A DNA stretch of 64,000 bases from JBBIRW01 sp037441565 (GTDB taxonomy: Bacteria; Desulfobacterota; JBBIRW01). This document shows positions 61,836 to 64,000 of the stretch, piece after piece. The DNA is taken from positions 302,375 through 366,374 of the forward strand of contig JBBIRW010000001.1 of assembly GCA_037441565.1 (NCBI GenBank). The letters are read 5' to 3'. The number at the start of each line of letters is the position of its first letter. The stretch's first letter is position 1. The notes beneath the pieces are model-generated. The model saw only the letters and a program-made list of their open reading frames with translations. It did not search any database and was not told the DNA's origin. The position numbers were made by a program, and so were the translations under genes.

Positions 61836-62256
61836 CGATGGATATTCCCTTTATTGACCATCCTTTTACGTCTGGTGGAAGTAAATGCTGAGTTGAAATG
61901 AGTTTATCGTAAAGTTTTACAAGACTCCTTTCCTTATCCTCTCCCACACGAAAACGTGCAGTTATAATCGAGATGCCAGGCTTTGACATGGAATAGACAT
62001 ATTCGATTCCGTCTATTTCCATTAATTTTCTTTCAACTGGTGTTGAAATAAGCTTTTCAACCTCCTCAGCACTGGCACCTGGGAATGATATCGTTATATC
62101 AACAAATGGAACAACAATCTGTGGCTCCTCTTCCCTTGCAGTAACAATTAATGCCACAAATCCAAGGAGAATGGAGATGAGTATAAAGATAGGGGATAGG
62201 TTTGAGACAAGAAATACCCTTGTAACCTTTCTTGTGAAGGACTCCTTAACTGCCAT
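61780..62256 (-). CDS. RND efflux permease, N-terminal fragment (frameshifted)
   Basis: 158 residues carrying the first membrane segment (LSPIFILISILLGFVALIV) and the RND porter start (EEEPQIVVPFVDITISFPGASAEEVEKLISTPVE), ending out of frame soon after SEKK. The reading frame shifts at an A8 tract, after which the rest of the pump continues as 59022-61835. Length up to the shift matches the usual RND N-terminal quarter. The break may be a sequencing error, a slippage site or a real mutation. Confidence 0.82.
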   Translation of the reverse strand: MAVKESFTRKVTRVFLVSNLSPIFILISILLGFVALIVTAREEEPQIVVPFVDITISFPGASAEEVEKLISTPVERKLMEIDGIEYVYSMSKPGISIITARFRVGEDKERSLVKLYDKLISTQHLLPPDVKGWSIKGISIDDIPIVTITLWSEKKGRL

Positions 62257-62265
62257 CCCTGCTTG

Positions 62266-62880
62266 TTATTCCCTGATTATAAGGATATCTCCTTCATTAA
62301 GTCCTGAAAGGATCTCTATATCCTCACCATAGAGTTTTCCTGTTTTTATGTGTCTAATAACGCTCTTCCCATTCTCTTTACAGTAAACAAATTCTACCTG
62401 ACCTACTCTTTGAACAGACTTTTCAGGAATCAGTATAGTTTCTTTCCATCCTGTTGGTATAAATGCTTTCCCGAACATTCCCGGGAACAACCCCTTAACA
62501 TTTGGAAGCTGAATTTTTATGGTAAAATCTCTGCTGGTTCGATCCATAGAATAAATAATTTCTCTTATATCGCCTGTTATTTCCTTACCTATAGCATCAA
62601 CATGGACCTGAATCTTCTGCCCCTTCTTTATTATTCCAGCAAGCCCTTCACGAACAGTTGCCTGAAACTTAACAACATCTCCTCCCTCTATTGTTAACAA
62701 AGGCTTCCCGGGAATACACATATCACCCGGATCAACCATTCTTGAAACAACATAACCATCTATGGGAGATTTTATTATGAGATGGTCCATTAGAGATTCT
62801 GCTTCAATGAACAAGCTCCTCCATCCTTCTCTCTTCAGCCAGTGAGACTTTATAATTTGTTTCCATAGCCTCAAGATCAT
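62266..62880 (-). CDS. RND membrane-fusion protein, C-terminal fragment (frameshifted)
   Basis: 204 residues; from about residue 25 (IEAESLMDHLIIKSPIDGYVV) it is the C-terminal half of an MFP: lipoyl-type second half, beta-barrel (KGQKIQVHVDAIGKEITGDIREI) and membrane-proximal domain (ILIPEKSVQRVGQVEFVYCKENG). The N-terminal part is in another frame (62804-63331) and the two overlap, so one nucleotide must be skipped (or two added) near 62810-62835 to rejoin them. No homopolymer marks this site. Confidence 0.78.
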   Translation of the reverse strand: MILRLWKQIIKSHWLKREGWRSLFIEAESLMDHLIIKSPIDGYVVSRMVDPGDMCIPGKPLLTIEGGDVVKFQATVREGLAGIIKKGQKIQVHVDAIGKEITGDIREIIYSMDRTSRDFTIKIQLPNVKGLFPGMFGKAFIPTGWKETILIPEKSVQRVGQVEFVYCKENGKSVIRHIKTGKLYGEDIEILSGLNEGDILIIRE

Positions 62881-63331
62881 ACCTGGTTACTGCATCCTGT
62901 GAATAGAGTCTTATGAAGCGGTTATAGTTAATCTCCGCCCTCTCTCTATTTGCCCTGGCTGATTGAAGGGAAGCCCGGGCCTGTTCAATTCTGGATTTTA
63001 CATCCCTGTCATCAAGTAAAATAAGAACATCTCCTCTCCTTACTCTGTCACCTTCTTTAACCTTAATATCGAGGATTCTTTCCATAATTCTTGAAGAAAC
63101 ATCAACCCTTATCTCAGGAATCACGGTTCCAGCAACTTCCTCAAAACTCCTTACCCTTATTTTTTCAACCTTTACTTCCCTTCCTTTAATATCAATGCCT
63201 GGTGGACCCTCAACCCTTCCAGGTTCGATCCTCCTTCCTGTAATTCTGCCTTGGAGCCAGAGGAGCATCAGCAGAAGAACGATAATAAATAAAGATGTCT
63301 CAATGATCTTTATCTTTGTTTTTCTTTCCAT
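62804..63331 (-). CDS. RND membrane-fusion protein, N-terminal fragment (frameshifted)
   Basis: 175 residues: a membrane anchor (about 9-27), the first barrel-sandwich half (VDVSSRIMERILDIKVKEGDRVRRGDVLILLDD near 78-110) and the helical hairpin (about 110-170), ending at a TGA directly after the hairpin. The second half of the MFP continues in another frame at 62266-62880. It would bridge the RND pump to TolC. The break is the second frameshift in this operon. Confidence 0.8.
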   Translation of the reverse strand: MERKTKIKIIETSLFIIVLLLMLLWLQGRITGRRIEPGRVEGPPGIDIKGREVKVEKIRVRSFEEVAGTVIPEIRVDVSSRIMERILDIKVKEGDRVRRGDVLILLDDRDVKSRIEQARASLQSARANRERAEINYNRFIRLYSQDAVTRYDLEAMETNYKVSLAEERRMEELVH

Positions 63332-63341
63332 ATCTTTACAA

Positions 63342-63644
63342 TTAGAGATATGCTTTTTTAATCCTGAGTATCATCGCTTTGAAACACACTTTAAAATCGC
63401 ACCTCCCTATAAATCCCTCCAGATCCTTTATCACCTCTTCAAGCTTATCCTCAGTGTCTGCAGTAAGAATGATATCAGCAGTTCCCGGAAACAGGATCGT
63501 CCCTAACCTCCGCATATCACCTGAAACACCTCTCACATCAGATATGTTCATGTAACAATTTACCCTCTTCTTATCAAGGATACCCATTACCTCTTCAACT
63601 ATAGATGAACTGCAGAAAATAAGAAGCAACTTTAACTCATTCAT
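63342..63644 (-). CDS. PG0541/DUF3240-like transporter-associated protein
   Basis: A 100-residue small soluble protein with a nitrogen-regulatory-PII-like beta-alpha pattern (LLIFCSSSIVEEVMGILDKKRV, then a region ending DIILTADTEDKLEEVIKDLEGF). Proteins of this size between TolC and MFP genes in RND operons are often annotated as PG0541-family transporter-associated proteins; I assign it on context and weak resemblance. Role unknown, possibly regulating the pump. Confidence 0.55.
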   Translation of the reverse strand: MNELKLLLIFCSSSIVEEVMGILDKKRVNCYMNISDVRGVSGDMRRLGTILFPGTADIILTADTEDKLEEVIKDLEGFIGRCDFKVCFKAMILRIKKAYL

Positions 63645-63664
63645 TGAATCTCTTTCTATTTCTA

Positions 63665-64000
63665 TCAGTCTATCATACCTGCCATCAGTTTTAACTCAGC
63701 GATGCTTACATTGTAATCAAAGATAGCCTTTATCTCCACAAGTCTCTGCTCTTTTAATCTTGTTTCAGCCTGAAGAAGTTCAACAATCCCTGCAATCCCC
63801 GCCCTGTACCTGTTTTCAATTATTCTCAATGCCTCCTCTGCATGATCAACACTCTTTCGAGCCACATTTATCCTCTCCCTTGCAGAATTAACCTCAAGAT
63901 AGGTTTTTCTTATCTGATAATTAATAAGGCTTTCATAATTTTGCCGCATATATTTTATCCTTTCATAATCTGCTTTTTCCTCCTCCCTTTTTGAATAATC
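63665..64000 (-). CDS. TolC-family outer-membrane efflux protein, 5' end beyond window
   Basis: The last 112 residues of a TolC-type outer-membrane channel. The frame stays open to the right edge, so its start is outside the window. The helical repeat AEEALRIIENRYRAGIAGIVELLQAETRLKEQRLVEIKA is typical of the second TolC repeat and the C-terminus IAELKLMAGMID fits. It heads, or is upstream in, the efflux operon running leftwards (TolC, PG0541-like, MFP, RND). Confidence 0.87.
   Translation of the reverse strand, partial: DYSKREEEKADYERIKYMRQNYESLINYQIRKTYLEVNSARERINVARKSVDHAEEALRIIENRYRAGIAGIVELLQAETRLKEQRLVEIKAIFDYNVSIAELKLMAGMID

Noticed and set aside
1..64000. CRISPR arrays, insertion sequences, phage genes and rRNA
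   Set aside because: No regularly spaced direct repeats, transposase, integrase or rRNA segments were seen on reading both strands.

Overview
The window looks like a chromosomal segment of an anaerobic, Gram-negative, AT-rich bacterium, probably a syntroph or sulfate-reducer-like member of the former Deltaproteobacteria (Desulfobacterota or relatives). The evidence is gene content: ATP-driven 2-hydroxyacyl-CoA dehydratase genes, a tungsten-type aldehyde:ferredoxin oxidoreductase, an indolepyruvate:ferredoxin oxidoreductase, heterodisulfide-reductase-like proteins, many ferredoxins, an RND/TolC efflux system (outer membrane) and a sigma-54 regulatory style. No transposon, phage, CRISPR array or rRNA was seen. 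Taxonomy is inference; no similarity search was possible.

Layout. 1-8.8 kb is housekeeping on the + strand: end of pheT, ihfA, a MerR-type regulator, tRNA-Pro(GGG), surE, an FAD protein, pcm, a YqaA-like membrane protein, a LOG-like protein, apt, an ACT-domain malic enzyme and a GlcG-like protein. 9.0-25.5 kb is one long catabolic operon behind a near-consensus sigma-54 (-24/-12) promoter at 8989: two 2-hydroxyacyl-CoA dehydratase subunits plus activase, enoyl-CoA hydratase, thiolase, 3-hydroxyacyl-CoA dehydrogenase, a phenylacetate-CoA-ligase-type enzyme, a Liv-type ABC importer whose last ATPase is fused in frame to IorA, then IorB, and finally a CBS-PAS-PAS-AAA+ sigma-54 activator that probably controls the operon. 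25.7-40.4 kb is a second catabolic run behind another sigma-54 promoter (25721): ketopantoate-reductase-like protein, acyl-CoA synthetase, thiolase, glutaryl-CoA-dehydrogenase-like enzyme, aldehyde:ferredoxin oxidoreductase with ferredoxin, MFS transporter, three SDRs, an amidohydrolase, an adenine-deaminase-like enzyme and an M24 peptidase. Together the two clusters can be read as CoA activation, dehydrogenation or dehydration to an enoyl-CoA such as crotonyl-CoA, then hydration, oxidation and thiolysis to acetyl-CoA. The substrate is not determined.

40.4-55.1 kb holds nadA, an OsmC protein, a ferredoxin and a long PEP synthase with an unexplained C-terminal extension. A strong terminator follows, then an orphan Pup-ligase (PafA) gene with its own sigma-54-type promoter, an HD-GYP response regulator, HdrC/HdrD-like genes, queG, isolated nuoF and nuoB homologues, an RNase H-like gene, a ferritin-like gene behind a fourth sigma-54-type promoter, and a metF homologue.

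55.0-64.0 kb is on the - strand: queC, a PAP2 phosphatase, a DUF2238-like membrane protein and a DsrE protein, then two small genes with in-frame TGA codons on either side of a metallo-beta-lactamase-fold gene, a DUF2892 protein, and a TolC/PG0541-like/MFP/RND efflux operon in which both the MFP and RND genes are frameshifted. The most notable items are the orphan PafA, the LivF-IorA fusion, the four sigma-54-type promoters and the two TGA-containing small genes (selenocysteine candidates, or decay).
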